Origin: UBA7985 sp002690455
GTDB taxonomy: Bacteria; Pseudomonadota; Alphaproteobacteria; UBA7985
Length of the DNA stretch: 64,000 bases
Assembly: GCA_965662775.1 (NCBI GenBank)
Contig: CBFIIW010000001.1
Coordinates: forward strand, 1-64,000
Direction: 5' to 3'
Shown here one piece after another: positions 44,398 through 53,028 of the stretch. How positions within the stretch are numbered: the first letter of the stretch is position 1; every line of letters begins with the position of its first letter. The position numbers and the translations under genes are program-made. Under the pieces are notes generated by a model that worked only from the letters and a program-made list of their open reading frames with translations, ran no database searches and was not told the origin of the DNA.

Positions 44398-45003
44398 ATG
44401 AGCCAATCCAAGACCATCGAGTTCTACTTCGACTTCGGGAGCCCAGCGACGTTCCTGGCCTATACGCAGATCGAAGCTATTGCTGAGCGTACAGGTGCTG
44501 AACTTGTGTGGAAGCCGATGCTGTTGGGCGGTGTATTTAAAGCGACCGGTAATGCCAGCCCTGTCCTCATCCCGGCCAAAGGTCGCTGGATGATGGGAGA
44601 TATCATGCGATGGGCAGAACGCTATGGAACCCATATTCGTTACCCGGAGGGATTTCCATTGAATACGCTGGCGTTGATGCGCGGGGTGATTGGCTTTCAG
44701 CAAACGCAAAGTGCGGCAACGGCCCGGCGTTTCATCGACGTGATGTTTCGCGCGATTTGGCAGCAGCAGCAGGATCTGCGCGATAGCGAGACCTTGGCGC
44801 AGGTTCTCACAGAGAACGACTTCGACCCTGATGCGTTTTTGGTCATGGTCTCCGACCCGGAAATCAAGCAAGCCCTAATCCATCAAACCACCACAGCGGT
44901 CGAACGCGGTGTCTTCGGGGCTCCAACGTTCTTTGTCGGCGGCGAGATGCACTTTGGTCAGGACCGGCTGGATTGGGTTGAGGCAGCGGCCTCGTCTACC
45001 TAG
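44398..45003 (+). CDS. 2-hydroxychromene-2-carboxylate isomerase-like (DsbA/GST-kappa fold) protein
   Basis: The 201-residue protein begins IEFYFDFGSPATFLAYTQIEAIAERTGAELVWKPMLLGG (about residues 7-45), the pattern of HCCA isomerases, glutathione-dependent enzymes of the kappa class. The active-site serine lies in FGSPATF, and the cis-proline region is VFGAPTFFVGGEMHFGQDRLDWVE. No naphthalene-pathway genes are near, so a general role in aromatic or xenobiotic isomerisation is inferred only from the fold. GAGG precedes ATG by nine bases. Confidence 0.93.
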   Translation: MSQSKTIEFYFDFGSPATFLAYTQIEAIAERTGAELVWKPMLLGGVFKATGNASPVLIPAKGRWMMGDIMRWAERYGTHIRYPEGFPLNTLALMRGVIGFQQTQSAATARRFIDVMFRAIWQQQQDLRDSETLAQVLTENDFDPDAFLVMVSDPEIKQALIHQTTTAVERGVFGAPTFFVGGEMHFGQDRLDWVEAAASST

Positions 45004-45026
45004 AAACAGGGCGCGCGAGCCTCTGC

Positions 45027-45503
45027 CTAGTTTCTGCTACGTTCAGCCTGGTCACTCATTGAGGCGTCAGGCGCTGACTGCGCCGTCACGTTGCCATCAA
45101 CCCGTATTGCTTTGCACTCCGCTAGCGACGTGTGATCGTGCCGGAAACTCCAGACCTGCGCCGCCAGCGCGTAAGCCGATAGTGTCGCCAGTGCGCGCTC
45201 GACGTGCGTGTCGCATGTCTTTAGCTGTCGGTCCGGGTGACAAACCAGAATGATACCCGGCTCGCGACCGTGCAAATGAGCGTAGAACAGGGCCTGTCCG
45301 AGACCTTCAGCCCATTTTTGGGTGTAATCGACTTCGACGGCATGCTGAGCATTCAAACAGTCTGTGCGTGTACCATCGCTGTTTCGGAATTCGATTTTGT
45401 CGAAACCCGAACAGAGCGCGTTGGCGTGCTCCTTTTCAGGGTGAGCGCGCGCCAGCATGGGCAATAGCAGAAGTGCTGTGATCAGGGATAGCCAACGAAC
45501 CAT
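45027..45503 (-). CDS. small exported protein, mature N-terminus predicted to begin with histidine; PD-(D/E)xK-like pattern
   Basis: The 158-residue protein has a signal peptide (SLITALLLLPMLARA) and would be cut before HPEKEHANAL. The middle reads DGTRTDCLNAQHAVEVDYTQKWAEGLGQALFYAHLHGREPGIILVC (spanning about residues 44-88), resembling a small nuclease-like family in which E-V-D and K-W would be catalytic. If so it would act in the periplasm. Four cysteines may form disulfides. The C-terminus is acidic and disordered. It converges on the isomerase gene with a 23-bp gap. The assignment is by resemblance only. Confidence 0.7.
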   Translation of the reverse strand: MVRWLSLITALLLLPMLARAHPEKEHANALCSGFDKIEFRNSDGTRTDCLNAQHAVEVDYTQKWAEGLGQALFYAHLHGREPGIILVCHPDRQLKTCDTHVERALATLSAYALAAQVWSFRHDHTSLAECKAIRVDGNVTAQSAPDASMSDQAERSRN

Positions 45504-45800
45504 GCCAGGAAATAAGCATAAGAATTACTATAAATGAAGATATTTCTTTTTTCGGTAACTACAACAGTAGGCTAGCCCCATTTCGGGCCGAATTTAGGCA
45601 AAATCGAAACGGGAAATAATGAGCCTGAAACATACTGAAATACTGCGTGTCTGACCGCAACAGGGGTCCTCGGTAGGGTGAAGGTGTTGAAAGCGCAATG
45701 GTGGTTCCGCCGCGAAGCGGCAGGGTCTCAAACCTCCGCAAAGCGGGGCCGACAAAGCAGTTTCACGCTAAATCCAATGCAACCATAAAGGACACCAAAC
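45504..45800. promoter_or_regulatory. divergent intergenic region with competing hairpins
   Basis: The left part (45510-45560) is AT-rich and probably holds promoter elements. Further right, GCCGC-gaa-GCGGC (45709-45721) and CCGC-aaa-GCGG (45736-45746) are two small triloop hairpins. The 3' arm of the first (GCGGcAGG) can also pair with the 5' arm of the second (CCTCCGC), so the two folds exclude each other. They lie 55-92 bases before the ATG at 45801 and may be a leader RNA element. Confidence 0.4.
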
Positions 45801-46652
45801 ATGAAAGCCTTCAGCTCAAGACTTGCCTCAATTTCCATTGCTGCTGCTGGTGTCTTCGCTGCAGCAGGGGCAGCGCAGGCTGACAATCGTCATCACCGCG
45901 CCTACGCACACCTTCCCCACACCCATACCTACAACCATAGTCACGGTTCATTCCACTCCAATGCTCAGGGGCTGGGCAACGCCATTATCGTAGGCGGCCT
46001 GCTGCTCGGTGGCATTGCGCTGCTCGATGCCCTCAGTGACGGGAACGGGCAGGTTAATGTAACCACAACAACCAACTTACCGACGTCCAATGGCCCGGTA
46101 GTTACTTGGACACCCCCATCGCATCGGCCGCCGGTGGTCTTTCACCCGACCAACAAGCCTGATCCAGCCTATACGACGCGCTGCCGCGATCACGGCCACA
46201 TCAGCGTGCAGCGGGATGCGAAGAAGAGGTTTTCACTGCGCCGTCCGGACGGAAGCGTGCTGGAGCATATCCGCGGCGGTCGTCCGCTGCAGCGGCGCAT
46301 TGCAAACGCCCTGGATGCCTTTGGCATCGACACCACGTGTGTGATCCAGACTGATGCGCGCCGCGGTAAAGAGAAAACCCGCCTCTTCCTCGCAAATGGT
46401 CGCCTACCGCGCGTCCCGATGGGTTGGACCGGTGCTGATGCCGTTGGGCGGATTAACCCGGATAACCTGACCATCGCCCGCACTGGGGAAGGTTTTGCTG
46501 TTCAACGCCGTAGCGGCTCGACCCTTGCCAAATTTGACACCCGCGCAGGCGCACGCGCTTTCATCGACTACCTTGATCGGATGAACGCTCGAAAGCGTGT
46601 GGTGTTCAAGCATGCAAGTGGTGACACGCGCTTCGTGTTCTACGCGCGCTGA
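45801..46652 (+). CDS. exported histidine-rich protein, function unknown
   Basis: The 283-residue protein has a signal peptide (SIAAAGVFAAAGAAQA) followed by a histidine-rich stretch (HLPHTHTYNHSHGSFHS), which may bind metal. A second hydrophobic helix (AIIVGGLLLGGIALLDALS, about residues 61-79) is likely membrane-embedded. The C-terminal half is basic and has RFSLRRPDGSVLEHIRGGRPLQRRI and a later FAVQRRSGSTLAKFDTRAGARAFIDYLD, a loose internal repeat. No family is recognised. AAAGGA precedes ATG by eight bases, and a strong terminator follows. Confidence 0.72.
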   Translation: MKAFSSRLASISIAAAGVFAAAGAAQADNRHHRAYAHLPHTHTYNHSHGSFHSNAQGLGNAIIVGGLLLGGIALLDALSDGNGQVNVTTTTNLPTSNGPVVTWTPPSHRPPVVFHPTNKPDPAYTTRCRDHGHISVQRDAKKRFSLRRPDGSVLEHIRGGRPLQRRIANALDAFGIDTTCVIQTDARRGKEKTRLFLANGRLPRVPMGWTGADAVGRINPDNLTIARTGEGFAVQRRSGSTLAKFDTRAGARAFIDYLDRMNARKRVVFKHASGDTRFVFYAR

Positions 46653-46710
46653 TCTGTACGAGTTGACGCGCGGGCCTGTCTCTCCCTTGTATCACCCCCG
46701 CGCGCCAATG

Positions 46711-46745
46711 CCCGCCCGTCCCTCATCCAGGGGCGGGCGGGTTTT
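46711..46745 (+). terminator. strong intrinsic terminator after the His-rich protein gene
   Basis: A 13-bp GC-rich stem (CCCGCCCGTCCCT with AGGGGCGGGCGGG, one G-T pair) closes a five-base loop and is followed directly by TTTT. Confidence 0.93.
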
Positions 46746-46810
46746 GGTTGAATGGAGCGACGGAGCGTATCGGGGACCGGGCAGAAGGCAGCATGCCGGA
46801 AAAAGAACGA

Positions 46811-49800
46811 TCAGACCGCCGCGGCCTTGGCAACCGTTGTTGAGGGTGTTTGCGTTTCCGTGTCGGTCCCGTCCAGATCTCGCTCCAGCGCTGGCAGTTG
46901 CGCTTCAAACTCGGCTAGGTTTCGGGCCTTCACCGGACCAAAACCACGAACATGAAGGGTACTGTCAATCAGCGCCTGAGCGGCCGATACTTTTCCTGCT
47001 TCAGCCGCGTTTGCAACCCGATCCAAAATCGCCTCAACGGTCCCGATAAAGGCGCGTTCGCCGCGCCGTTCTTCGGTGCGACCAAAGGGGTCCAGCACTG
47101 TCCCACGCAGGACCTTCAAGCCCTTGAGTATCGAGAGCAGTGGCCAGATCCAACGGCCAGAGAATGCGATTTTCCGCGGTTCGCCGGTATTGGGGTCTCG
47201 CCCGGCGATCAGAGGCGGCGATAGGTGGAAGGTCAGATTGTATTGCGGCCCAAACTTGGCCCTTAACTCAGCCTGATAGCGACCATTGGTGTAAAGTCGT
47301 GCGACTTCATATTCGTCTTTGTAGGACATGGCCCGATGGAGAGCTGCCTCTGCGCTGGCAGTCAGACGGCGGGCAGCAGATGGTTCGAGCTTTTCACTGA
47401 TGCGGGCTTCGAAGGCTTCGACTGATGCGGTAAATCGCGCCGCGTAAGCGCGATTTTGATATGCGGTTAGCATCTCGACGCGCTCGGTCCGGGTTGGTGG
47501 CACCACCCGCCCGTGCAGCGCGTCATCTGCGGCTTCAGTCTGCTCAGTTCCCGCGGCCACTTCACCCAGCGCCAGTTGTGTGACCATGCCGGGGTCAATC
47601 GCCATCCAGCGCCCCCAAGCCAACGCTTGTTTATTGAATGGCACCGCCACGCCGTTGAGTTCAATGGCACGCTCCAGCGATGCGATAGACAGGGGAACCA
47701 GACCAAGTTGTACGGCAACACCAACAAGGAACAGGTTGGCGGCAATGCTGTCACCAAGCAGTTTTGTGGCAATTGCGGTTGCATTGACCAGCGTCATGTC
47801 CTCGGTGCGTATTGATCCGGCGATGCGCTTGGTTAGCGGCGCCGCTTGCATAGGCATATCGGGCTGGCGAGTGAACAGGGCGATCGGAACCACATGGTCA
47901 TTGACCACGGCCTTAGTCCGGCCTTCCATAAAGGTCGCCATGATCGGTGGCGCAGTGCTAACAACGAGGTCACAGCCCAAGAGCAGATCAAGGCTTCCAG
48001 GTGCAACCTTGGACGCACCAGCGTCTCCGCCCTTGGGCAACAGGCGGACGTGGCTGGAAACGGCGCCGTTCTTTTGGCTTAACCCGGTCTGGTCGAGCAG
48101 GGCCGACCCCAGGCCATCAAGATGCGCAGCCATCCCTAGCAGCGCGGAGACCGTTGTTACACCGGTGCCACCGATACCAGTGACCAGCATGTTGTATTCC
48201 CCTTCCCAGTTTGCCGGTTCGGGCGCGGGCAGGGCGGTTTCAGGCAGGCTTGCCTGTGAGCCGGTTTGAGCGGGTTTGATAGCGGCCTGATTGGCTTCTT
48301 CACCAGATACGGTGACGAACGAAGGGCAAAAGCCCTTGAGGCAGGAATAGTCTTTGTTACAGACACTCTGGTCGATTTCACGCTTTCGCCCAAGCGGGGT
48401 CTCTATGGGCTTTATGGCGACGCAGTTTGACTTCACGCCGCAGTCTCCGCAGCCTTCACACACAGCGGAATTGATGTGCAGGCGCTTGGGCGGGTCATCC
48501 ATTTTGCCGCGCTTTCGTCTGCGGCGCTTTTCGGCGGCACAAACCTGATCATACAGCAAGATGGTGATGCCTTTGACCTCTCGCAGCTCCAGCTGCACAG
48601 CCTCCATTTCCTCACGCGGGCGAATGGTAACGCCCTTGGCCCATGGCGTGCCGCGCGCATACTTTTCTGGATCATCGGCGACAACAACGATCTGGGACAC
48701 CCCTTCGCCCGCCAGTTGCTGGGTCATCGCCCAGGGGGTCAGCCCACCGTCGTGGCTTTGTCCGCCAGTGAGTGCCACCGCATCGTTGAAGAGCAGCTTG
48801 TAGGTCATGTTTACGCCCGACGCGACAGCCGCGCGGATCGCAAGCAGACCTGAATGATTATAGGTGCCGTCGCCCATGTTTTGGAACATGTGCGGGGTCT
48901 CGACAAAGGGACTCATCCCTATCCAAGGCGAGCCCTCCGCACCCATGTGGGTGTAGGCAATTGTTCGCTCAGGGTAGATGTAGAGCGCCAGTGTGTGACA
49001 CCCGATCCCTGAGCCGGCTTTTGAGCCCTCAGGGACTTTGGTCGAGGTGTTGTGCGGGCAACCCGCGCAGTACCAGGGAACGCGGGCGGGCGCGGGCTTG
49101 TTGTCGCGGTCGATTGTCGGGGCAGGCAGAAGCCGACCTACGCGGTCTGGATTGGCATCGAGGATACTGTGGGCGACCAGACGCTGGTCGATCGCCTTGG
49201 CCACATCCAGGGCACCAAACTCACCATGGCGTGGGAGTAGGGGGAGGCCCGCAGGATCGGTCTTTCCCACCAGTTGTGGTGGGCGCCGGGTGGTTCGCGC
49301 GTTGACGATCAGGCGGGCGGCCTGATCCTCCACAAGCGGTCGCTTTTCTTCGATGATCAGCAGTTCATCACAGCGTAGCGCAAAATCGGTAAAGGACTGC
49401 GGTTCTAACGGCCAGACCTGCGCAACTTTGAAAACGCCGATGCCGAGGTCGCCAAGGTCGGCTTCAGAAATCCCAAGCATGCGCAGCGCGTCGAGTGTCT
49501 CCAGATACCCCTTTCCAACACCGACGATACCGAGCCGGATGACGCCGGTGCGGTCACCATGGCTCTGAAAGTTGACGCGGTTGGCGCGGGTGAAAGCCTG
49601 AAACGCGGGCAGTTTGAGGTTCCAAAGCCGCTCTTCCTGCGCAAGCATGGCGTCAGGGTGGCGAATATTCAGCCCTTCGGGCGGCAAGTCGAAATCCGTC
49701 GGTGTGACGAAGCTCATTTCGCTTAGGCCCAGTCCTACGGCTCCCGAGCTTTCAACGGTATCGGTGACGCATTTCAGGCCAGCCCACGTCCCGGCATAGC

Positions 49801-50410
49801 GGCTGGCCGCATAGGCGAACAGGCCAAGCGGCAGAAAGTCGTGGATCGAAGCAGGATTGAGTACCGGGATGCCCATGCCGATGAGCATCGGTTCGGACTG
49901 GTGCGCGGTTGTCGATGACTTTGAGGTGTGATCATCGCCGAAGGCCATGACTACGCCGCCGTGTTGTGACGATCCGGCAAGGTTACCGTGTTTCAGCGCG
50001 TCACCCGAGCGATCGACCCCCGGACCCTTGCCATACCAGAGCGAAAACACACCGTCGTATTCGGTTTTGTCACCGAACAGGCCGATTTGCTGCGTGCCCC
50101 ATATTGCGGTTGCGGCCAGGTCCTCGTTCAGACCTTCCTGAAATTTCACCTCTGCCGAATTGAGGTAAGCCTGTGCCCGGTGCGCCGTTAAATCGACCCC
50201 GCCCAGCGGTGATCCGCGATAGCCAGAAACATAGCCGCCCGTTCGCAGTCCGGCGGCGCGGTCGCGTCGGGATTGCTCCAGCGTCAGGCGGATAAGCGCC
50301 TGGGTGCCCGTCATAAAGGCAACGCCATCTTCGAGCGCGTATTTGTCGTCTAGCGTCACTGAAGCCAGTCGGTCGCTCGTCTCCGCAGTCAAAGGTGTAC
50401 CGTCAGCCAT
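46811..50410 (-). CDS. fused indolepyruvate:ferredoxin oxidoreductase (alpha and beta in one chain)
   Basis: The 1199-residue enzyme oxidatively decarboxylates aryl- or branched-chain 2-oxo acids to acyl-CoA with ferredoxin. The N-terminal pyrimidine-binding region is seen in DGVAFMTGTQALIRLTL and GGYVSGYRGSPLGGVD. The thiamine diphosphate region includes WYCAGCPHNTSTKVPEGSKAG, HMGAEGSPWIGM and LLFNDAVALTGGQSHDGG. A ferredoxin-like cysteine cluster (AVCEGCGDCGVKSNC, then CNKDYSCLKGFCPSF) follows. The gamma-type domain is TGIGGTGVTTVSALLGMA. Fused chains like this are usual in aerobic proteobacteria, where their direction and partner are less clear. Its ATG overlaps the preceding amidohydrolase stop by eight bases. 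Confidence 0.95.
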   Translation of the reverse strand: MADGTPLTAETSDRLASVTLDDKYALEDGVAFMTGTQALIRLTLEQSRRDRAAGLRTGGYVSGYRGSPLGGVDLTAHRAQAYLNSAEVKFQEGLNEDLAATAIWGTQQIGLFGDKTEYDGVFSLWYGKGPGVDRSGDALKHGNLAGSSQHGGVVMAFGDDHTSKSSTTAHQSEPMLIGMGIPVLNPASIHDFLPLGLFAYAASRYAGTWAGLKCVTDTVESSGAVGLGLSEMSFVTPTDFDLPPEGLNIRHPDAMLAQEERLWNLKLPAFQAFTRANRVNFQSHGDRTGVIRLGIVGVGKGYLETLDALRMLGISEADLGDLGIGVFKVAQVWPLEPQSFTDFALRCDELLIIEEKRPLVEDQAARLIVNARTTRRPPQLVGKTDPAGLPLLPRHGEFGALDVAKAIDQRLVAHSILDANPDRVGRLLPAPTIDRDNKPAPARVPWYCAGCPHNTSTKVPEGSKAGSGIGCHTLALYIYPERTIAYTHMGAEGSPWIGMSPFVETPHMFQNMGDGTYNHSGLLAIRAAVASGVNMTYKLLFNDAVALTGGQSHDGGLTPWAMTQQLAGEGVSQIVVVADDPEKYARGTPWAKGVTIRPREEMEAVQLELREVKGITILLYDQVCAAEKRRRRKRGKMDDPPKRLHINSAVCEGCGDCGVKSNCVAIKPIETPLGRKREIDQSVCNKDYSCLKGFCPSFVTVSGEEANQAAIKPAQTGSQASLPETALPAPEPANWEGEYNMLVTGIGGTGVTTVSALLGMAAHLDGLGSALLDQTGLSQKNGAVSSHVRLLPKGGDAGASKVAPGSLDLLLGCDLVVSTAPPIMATFMEGRTKAVVNDHVVPIALFTRQPDMPMQAAPLTKRIAGSIRTEDMTLVNATAIATKLLGDSIAANLFLVGVAVQLGLVPLSIASLERAIELNGVAVPFNKQALAWGRWMAIDPGMVTQLALGEVAAGTEQTEAADDALHGRVVPPTRTERVEMLTAYQNRAYAARFTASVEAFEARISEKLEPSAARRLTASAEAALHRAMSYKDEYEVARLYTNGRYQAELRAKFGPQYNLTFHLSPPLIAGRDPNTGEPRKIAFSGRWIWPLLSILKGLKVLRGTVLDPFGRTEERRGERAFIGTVEAILDRVANAAEAGKVSAAQALIDSTLHVRGFGPVKARNLAEFEAQLPALERDLDGTDTETQTPSTTVAKAAAV

Positions 50411-51398
50411 CTGCAGTCTCCCGTAATACCGTTAAGACTGCCTGAGATCGGTCCGCCAGTCCATAGGCCCGGCTTGCCGCACCCACGCGAACGTTGTGCT
50501 GCTCGTCAGCGCTCAGCGGACTGAGCCATTCATCCCAGATTCCAACCACTTCAGCGTATGTTTTGAACAATTTATCGACAGGGAAATTGCTGCCCAGCAT
50601 GACCCGTTCTGGACCGAAGGCATCGAGGATTGTCTGGAAGATCACGCGACAATTCTGGGCGCTCCAATGAGGATGATACATGCCAAGTCCTGAGAGCTTG
50701 ATCGAGACGTTTGGCAGGCGGGAAAGCCGCCACACGCCTTCTGCCCAGTGCGCCAGCTCAGGTTCCGCCGCTGGGATCGCATTGCGGCGGTGCGCATCGA
50801 GCAGAAAATATGGTCCCGCGCAATGATCGACAATGATGGTCGTGTCTTCATGTTGGCTGATGAGCGCCACTGCATCATCGACCTGATCAGGATAGAGCTG
50901 CAGATCAAAGCGCGCGCCAAGCCCTGCCAGCAGCCCAAAATTTCGCTGCCAGCGGGAATCCTGCATCAACTCGGAAGGCACAAAGGACAGCTTAGGCGCC
51001 GTGGCAGTCCGCGCGACTATGTGCCGGATCCCTGCAAAACCGGGGACCGCCGCGTGCGCTTCGAGAACCGCTTGAGCGTCTTCACCAAGCAGGTTAACGA
51101 ATCCGACCCACTTGCCCGGCTGGCCTGCGCCCGGGTCTCTTGCTGCCTGTTCCGCGATCCAGCGGCTTTCACTCACCGGATCGGGCAGGGCGCCGTCTGC
51201 CTGAACGTGCACGCTGGCCACCACGCCGCAGGCTGAGGCTTCAGCCCAGAACTCATCCTTGATGTAGTCGCGTTGAATCGGCGTGGGGTCTCCAAAGGGT
51301 TTTGGTGCACCGATATCGCGCAGCCAACTGTATTCGAGTGTTTGCGGTTCCCAGAGGTGATGGTGTGCATCGATAAATGGAGCGGGGTCGGTGGTCAT
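50403..51398 (-). CDS. amidohydrolase-family hydrolase (fuconolactonase/pyrone dicarboxylate lactonase-like)
   Basis: From ATG 51398 the protein has 331 residues and starts PFIDAHHHLWEP, the metal-binding HxH of amidohydrolase_2 TIM barrels. It continues with GIRHIVARTATAPKL, the barrel histidine in TTIIVDHCAGPYFL (about residue 182) and the late LGSNFPVDKLF with its aspartate. Relatives hydrolyse lactones such as L-fucono-1,4-lactone or 2-pyrone-4,6-dicarboxylate; the substrate here is unknown. The open frame extends 41 codons upstream but that part is basic and unlike the family. Translational overlap with the indolepyruvate oxidoreductase suggests a shared catabolic role. Confidence 0.9.
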   Translation of the reverse strand: MTTDPAPFIDAHHHLWEPQTLEYSWLRDIGAPKPFGDPTPIQRDYIKDEFWAEASACGVVASVHVQADGALPDPVSESRWIAEQAARDPGAGQPGKWVGFVNLLGEDAQAVLEAHAAVPGFAGIRHIVARTATAPKLSFVPSELMQDSRWQRNFGLLAGLGARFDLQLYPDQVDDAVALISQHEDTTIIVDHCAGPYFLLDAHRRNAIPAAEPELAHWAEGVWRLSRLPNVSIKLSGLGMYHPHWSAQNCRVIFQTILDAFGPERVMLGSNFPVDKLFKTYAEVVGIWDEWLSPLSADEQHNVRVGAASRAYGLADRSQAVLTVLRETADG

Positions 51399-51440
51399 GG
51401 CTCGATCATTCCTTGAGTGCAGCCTTGCAGGCGCGTGTCT

Positions 51441-51456
51441 TGTCAGGCTTCTGACA
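51441..51456. promoter_or_regulatory. inverted repeat TGTCAG-gctt-CTGACA, operator candidate
   Basis: A perfect 6-bp inverted repeat sits in the 137-bp divergent region between the amidohydrolase and GST genes. Its spacing would suit a dimeric regulator; no repressor gene is adjacent. Confidence 0.35.
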
Positions 51457-51535
51457 CCTTTGTAGGGATGAAAGTCAAGGTGAGACGGACGTTTTACCTT
51501 AACGAAGCAGAGCATGAACAAAGAGGTTGCAGCCG

Positions 51536-52162
51536 ATGGTGCGGATCTACGGCGATTGCTTGTCGGGCAACTGTTATAAATTGAAGCTCGTGGTCGAGCT
51601 GCTTGGCACCCCGCATGTCTGGAAGTTCACAACGTGGACCGATGGATCAACACGGTCGGATGCGTTTCGCGCGATCAATCCGGCGGGCAAGGTTCCGGTC
51701 CTCGAAACATCCAAAGGCGAGATGATCCCTGAGAGCGGTGCGGCGCTGTACTACCTCGCGCGGGATAGTCACCTTTGGCCGGCTGCGGAAGTCGACCGGG
51801 CACAGGTCCTGCGCTGGATGTTCTTTGAGCAGTACAGCCACGAACCGAATATCGCGGTATCCCATTCCATCCGAACCGGGATTTACCAGTTTGACAACGC
51901 CGAAGAACGTCTTGCAGCTCTGCAGCCCAAGGGGCTCGATGCTCTTGCGACTATGGAGCAGCACCTGAAAACCAACGATTGGTTCGTCGCCGGGGCGCCG
52001 ACCATCGCCGACATCGCGCTTTACCCTTATACATCAAAGGCTCGTGTTGCCGGCTTTGACCTCGATGCCTTTCCGGCCGTCGTTGCTTGGCTGGCCCGGC
52101 TCGAGCGGTTGCTGGGCTTCATTTCCTTTGACGAAGCTATCGCTCAGACAAGTCCGGCGTGA
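51536..52162 (+). CDS. glutathione S-transferase
   Basis: The 208-residue protein has the N-terminal thioredoxin-like domain (MVRIYGDCLSGNCYKLKLVVELLG) with the glutathione-binding VPVLETSKGEMIPESGAALYYLA (ES at about residues 67-68), and an all-helical C-terminal domain (ALATMEQHLKTNDWFVAGAPTIADIALYPYT, about residues 139-170, including the N-capping motif). It would conjugate or reduce with glutathione in the cytoplasm. ATG 51536 is preferred, with GAGG nine bases upstream; a TTG three codons earlier is in phase. Confidence 0.93.
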   Translation: MVRIYGDCLSGNCYKLKLVVELLGTPHVWKFTTWTDGSTRSDAFRAINPAGKVPVLETSKGEMIPESGAALYYLARDSHLWPAAEVDRAQVLRWMFFEQYSHEPNIAVSHSIRTGIYQFDNAEERLAALQPKGLDALATMEQHLKTNDWFVAGAPTIADIALYPYTSKARVAGFDLDAFPAVVAWLARLERLLGFISFDEAIAQTSPA

Positions 52163-52282
52163 TATCGCATGGGTCAGTCTGAAGGCACTGGCATTTCGCG
52201 CTGCCCATCGACATCCATTGATAACGACGCGCACGCACGGACAACAACCCTGCGACGACGCGGCGATTAGGGAGACTATGCC

Positions 52283-52990
52283 ATGACCCCCCACATCGAG
52301 GCCACCAAGGGCGACTATGCTGAAGACATTCTCCTTCCCGGTGATCCAGCGAGGGCGGAGTGGATTGCAGAAACCTTCCTCTCTGACGTGCGGGTGGTCA
52401 ATCGAGTCCGCGGTGCCATCGGGTTGACAGGCACCTATCAGGGTCGACCGGTCTCCGTACAGGCGACGGGCATGGGAATGCCCTCGGCTGCGATCTATCT
52501 CAATGAGCTTTTGATGGAATACGGGGTAAAACGCATGATCCGCGTTGGCACCTGTGGCGGTCTCAATGCAGACTATCACGTGCGAGACATGGTGCTGGCA
52601 CAGGCAGCCTCGACCAATTCTAATCAGAACGCGTCTCTGTTCGCGCCCTATCAATTTGCCGCTGTTGCAGACTACGGTTTGCTGAGCACTGCGGCGCGAC
52701 TGGCGGAGAAAGCTGGGCTGCGCACCGTTGTGGGTGGCATTGTCACCGACGACAACTTCTATGACCCCATGGGCGGCGCGCCTTATGAAGTGCTCAAGAA
52801 GCACGGCACCGTTGCAGTCGAAATGGAAACCGCGGCTGTCTATACCATCGCAGCCCGCTTTGGTGCCAAGGCCCTGACCATTGCTACAATTTCGGATTGC
52901 CTCATCACCCATGAGCAGTTGTCACCCGACGCGCGGCAGGAGAGCTTGGTCGAGATGGTGCAGCTTGCGCTCGATACGCTCGCGTCCTGA
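52283..52990 (+). CDS. deoD: purine-nucleoside phosphorylase, DeoD type
   Basis: The enzyme splits purine nucleosides with phosphate for salvage. The 235-residue sequence has MTPHIEATKGDYAEDILLPGDPARAEWIAETFL at its start (residues 1-33), the phosphate and sugar sites MGMPSAAIYLNEL and RVGTCGGL, and the base-specific VEMETAAVYTIAARF followed by ISDCLITHE. These match the hexameric trimer-of-dimers class. AGGGAG precedes ATG by eight bases. It heads a likely operon with the HDAC-like and carbonic anhydrase genes. Confidence 0.97.
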   Translation: MTPHIEATKGDYAEDILLPGDPARAEWIAETFLSDVRVVNRVRGAIGLTGTYQGRPVSVQATGMGMPSAAIYLNELLMEYGVKRMIRVGTCGGLNADYHVRDMVLAQAASTNSNQNASLFAPYQFAAVADYGLLSTAARLAEKAGLRTVVGGIVTDDNFYDPMGGAPYEVLKKHGTVAVEMETAAVYTIAARFGAKALTIATISDCLITHEQLSPDARQESLVEMVQLALDTLAS

Positions 52991-53028
52991 CCCCGGCCAG
53001 CGCGCGTGCTCAGGTTTCGGCTTACCCC

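Noticed and set aside
52034..52912. 292-codon minus-strand frame opposite the GST and deoD genes
   Set aside because: It spans two real genes and their gap, with no domain or ribosome site.
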